DNA from: Candidatus Kuenenia stuttgartensis
GTDB lineage: Bacteria > Planctomycetota > Planctomycetia > Isosphaerales > Isosphaeraceae
Direction: 5' to 3'
NCBI GenBank assembly: GCA_945874095.1
Contig: CAMCFM010000166.1
Coordinates: forward strand, 1-8,170
DNA length: 8,170 bases
Positions within the stretch are counted from its first letter, which is position 1. Each line of letters starts with the position of its first letter. A program made the position numbers and the translations under genes. Shown here one piece after another: positions 6,726 to 8,170 of this stretch. Under the pieces are notes generated by a model. The model made no database searches. It was given only the letters and a program-made list of their open reading frames with translations, and was not told where the DNA came from.

Positions 6726-7049
6726 ATGCCAAAAATTACGCTTGAAGACGGAACGTTCAAGGAAGTTGCCGAAGGGACCAAGCTGGTTCTGGCCATCGAC
6801 GATTGTGGCTGCGATATCTTGCACCGATGTGGCGGAAATTCGCGGTGTACCACCTGTCGGGTGGAGATTCTTGAAGGCGATGCCGGCCCAATTGGCGAGC
6901 TGGAGCAAGAGCGAATCGGTCGTGAGGCCGACTGGCCCGCCAACCGCCGCCTGAGTTGCCAGGTGCGTGTAACCGGCGATCTGACCGTACGGGTGCTGTC
7001 CACCGCCACGTCCACAGGCATGCCGAGAGGCTCGCGACCAATCGATTGA
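6726..7049 (+). CDS. [2Fe-2S] ferredoxin, adrenodoxin-type cysteine spacing
   Basis: A 107-residue electron-transfer protein with a beta-grasp 2Fe-2S ferredoxin fold. Cluster ligands are C35-x5-C41-x2-C44 in CGGNSRCTTC and C78 in RRLSCQV. The x5/x2 spacing is that of the adrenodoxin/vertebrate-type class rather than the plant type (x4/x2). Two further cysteines, C27 and C29 in DDCGCD, stand just before the cluster loop, where I expect non-cysteine residues in relatives. There is no signal peptide, so it should be cytoplasmic. ATG 6726 has GAGGAG (6709-6714) 11 bp upstream. The redox partner is not encoded in the window. The gene follows the 92-residue ORF by 68 bp and ends ahead of a strong hairpin. 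It should donate electrons to an unidentified oxygenase, reductase or cluster-assembly enzyme. Confidence 0.9.
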   Translation: MPKITLEDGTFKEVAEGTKLVLAIDDCGCDILHRCGGNSRCTTCRVEILEGDAGPIGELEQERIGREADWPANRRLSCQVRVTGDLTVRVLSTATSTGMPRGSRPID

Positions 7050-7067
7050 TCAGAGCTTTCAAAATCT

Positions 7068-7092
7068 GGCCCGGTGAACTCTTCGCCGGGCC
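7068..7092. terminator. intrinsic terminator between convergent ferredoxin and EamA genes
   Basis: GGCCCGGTGAA (7068-7078) pairs with TTCGCCGGGCC (7082-7092) around the loop CTC. The stem is 11 bp with one G-U pair. On the plus strand it is followed by TGTTTGTT (7093-7100), a moderate T-tract, which suits termination of the ferredoxin transcript. On the minus strand the tail has only one run of four T (7061-7064 complement), so termination from that side would be weaker. It lies in the 49-bp gap between the two stops. Confidence 0.8.
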
Positions 7093-7098
7093 TGTTTG

Positions 7099-7992
7099 TT
7101 AAGAATCTGTCTTACTTTTCACATTTGCAACCACGACCCCGATAATCATGAAAATCCCTCCGATAATGGTTGCATTATGAGGCCTTTCGCCATGCAGAAG
7201 CCAGACCCAGATCGGATTTAATATCGGTTCAACCAGAGCGATCAGAGTGGCCTGAGCAGGCGTGGTGGTGCGTAAACCTCTGGCGAAAAAGGTGTAGGGT
7301 AACGCCATCTGTAAAAATCCAAAAACCGCCAGCCCGGGAATGCTCGATCGGTAAGGGAGAATACTTTCGCCTGTTAATGCAATCACAGCGGCGAGGATCA
7401 GCGAACCTGCCATATTATTCCATACAGAGAGCCAGATGGAATCGTCGGCCCGGCACGATCTCAGACCCACCACGACACATGCATAAGCCACACCGCTGGC
7501 CAGGCCCATCGCCATACCGACTAGGTGACTGCTGTCAACAACGAGCAGTTCAGGTGCAATAATCCATGCGATGCCGAACATGGCCAGGCCGACTCCCCAA
7601 AGAGTTCGGCGATCGGGCTTTTCGTTCAGAAACATCCAGCCGATAGGCACAACCCATGCTGTGGCAGAGCATTGGAGAAAAATCGCGTTGGCTGCTGTAG
7701 TGGCCTTGATTGCCGCAATGTAAAGGCCCACCATGGTTGCAAAAGCGATTGCAATCCAGAGATACCTCGCGGTAATCTTTTTTGGGCCACGGCCGATGGC
7801 AAACGGAGCCAATGCCAGACCCGCGAAAAGACCTCTCCAGATGGCGATGGTCGTGCCGCTGTCGGGCAGAGATTTGGTCCATACGCCGGCGAGACTCCAA
7901 AGGACACCGGCGAGGAATACCCAGAGACGACCATCGACGGAAGGCTTGGTTTGGTGATCTTTTATGGCTTGAGCGGATGGAACGGTTGACAT
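7099..7992 (-). CDS. EamA/DMT superfamily transporter
   Basis: A 297-residue inner-membrane protein with about 10 helices in two EamA repeats, the drug/metabolite transporter superfamily. Repeat 1 begins WVFLAGVLWSLAGVWTK (24-40) and ends with VVPIGWMFLNEKPDRRTLWG (114-133). Repeat 2 ends with ARGLRTTTPAQATLIALVEP (237-256) followed by IWVWLLHGERP and a final GGIFMIIGVVVAN helix. Members export amino acids, metabolites or drugs; the substrate is not predictable here. The frame stays open to an ATG at 8061 (320 residues). I prefer ATG 7992 because it gives the usual family length and the extra 23 residues use unlike codons, but neither start has a clear ribosome site. The gene is convergent with the ferredoxin gene, and its stop overlaps the T-tract of the terminator. 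Confidence 0.88.
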   Translation of the reverse strand: MSTVPSAQAIKDHQTKPSVDGRLWVFLAGVLWSLAGVWTKSLPDSGTTIAIWRGLFAGLALAPFAIGRGPKKITARYLWIAIAFATMVGLYIAAIKATTAANAIFLQCSATAWVVPIGWMFLNEKPDRRTLWGVGLAMFGIAWIIAPELLVVDSSHLVGMAMGLASGVAYACVVVGLRSCRADDSIWLSVWNNMAGSLILAAVIALTGESILPYRSSIPGLAVFGFLQMALPYTFFARGLRTTTPAQATLIALVEPILNPIWVWLLHGERPHNATIIGGIFMIIGVVVANVKSKTDS

Positions 7993-8170
7993 GAAAAGGT
8001 CGATTCGTAGGGACGTATTTTGCAGCTGACATCGATTCGTATTGAACCTAAACTTATCCATACAAGTGGTCGTTTATCAATATCAAATTGCATAATTCAT
8101 GGATTCCGGGATTCCAATAACGCCCTGTCATTACGATATTATATTTATAAACCATCAATTAGAGCTTGCT
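7993..8170. other. AT-rich non-coding region upstream of the EamA gene
   Basis: No supported gene. The base composition shifts to AT-rich, especially at 8060-8100 and 8131-8160. A perfect -10-like TATAAT lies on the minus strand (complement of 8138-8143), but I see no good -35 box at 16-18 bp. A promoter for the EamA gene is likely somewhere here. The imperfect alternative N-terminus of that gene (ATG 8061) also falls in this stretch. GGATTCC occurs twice in direct orientation (8101-8107 and 8109-8115), separated by one base. Confidence 0.5.

Noticed and set aside
6676..6954. plus-strand frame starting with TTG over the ferredoxin gene
   Set aside because: It is out of frame with the ferredoxin, whose cysteine motif and ribosome site are clear.
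7525..7989. 154-codon plus-strand frame opposite the EamA gene
   Set aside because: Shadow of a clear membrane transporter; no domain is seen, and it is very rich in Cys, Gly and Arg.
8101..8115. Direct repeat GGATTCC x2 as a CRISPR or mobile-element end
   Set aside because: Only two 7-bp copies one base apart, with no further units, terminal inverted repeats or transposase nearby.
1..8170. Defence, toxin-antitoxin or biosynthetic island
   Set aside because: No nuclease, methyltransferase, toxin pair, polyketide/peptide synthase or integrase is encoded; all recognised genes are common chromosomal families.

Overview
The window looks like ordinary chromosomal DNA of a planctomycete. The clearest sign is the tandem pair at the left edge: the C-terminal part of a DUF1549/DUF1553 (PSD1-type) protein followed 15 bp later by a DUF1501 protein with a twin-arginine leader. 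This pairing is very abundant in Planctomycetes and close relatives and rare elsewhere. Moderate GC and frequent weak or absent Shine-Dalgarno sites also fit. I cannot name a genus from sequence alone. I see no tRNA, rRNA, CRISPR array, integrase, transposase or phage gene.

Layout. Bases 1-2886 (+) hold the DUF1553-DUF1501 pair, probably the end of an operon for an exported system of unknown substrate. Bases 2889-5787 (-) hold three co-directional genes. In transcription order they are a secreted NIPSNAP-family protein, a pyridoxal-phosphate threonine/serine dehydratase and a MATE-family multidrug/solute antiporter, with gaps of 30 and 82 bp. A sigma70-like promoter overlapping a palindrome lies ahead of the first. 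The MATE gene runs tail to tail into the DUF1501 gene with only 2 bp between stop codons. Bases 5891-6259 (-) hold a single-domain cupin gene. It is divergent from a 92-residue unknown gene (6379-6657, +), which is followed by a small adrenodoxin-type [2Fe-2S] ferredoxin (6726-7049, +). A strong hairpin (7068-7092) separates the ferredoxin from a convergent EamA/DMT transporter gene (7099-7992, -). The right end (7993-8170) is AT-rich and seems non-coding.

How the genes work together. Only two groupings have positional support: DUF1553+DUF1501 (well-known partners) and NIPSNAP-dehydratase-MATE (possible operon, joint function unknown). The ferredoxin and the 92-residue protein may be co-transcribed. 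I found no convincing previously undescribed system. The points most worth checking are the beta-rich insert in the DUF1553 protein, the unrecognised 92-residue protein beside the ferredoxin, two extra cysteines in that ferredoxin, the exported NIPSNAP protein, and several start-site and regulatory oddities.
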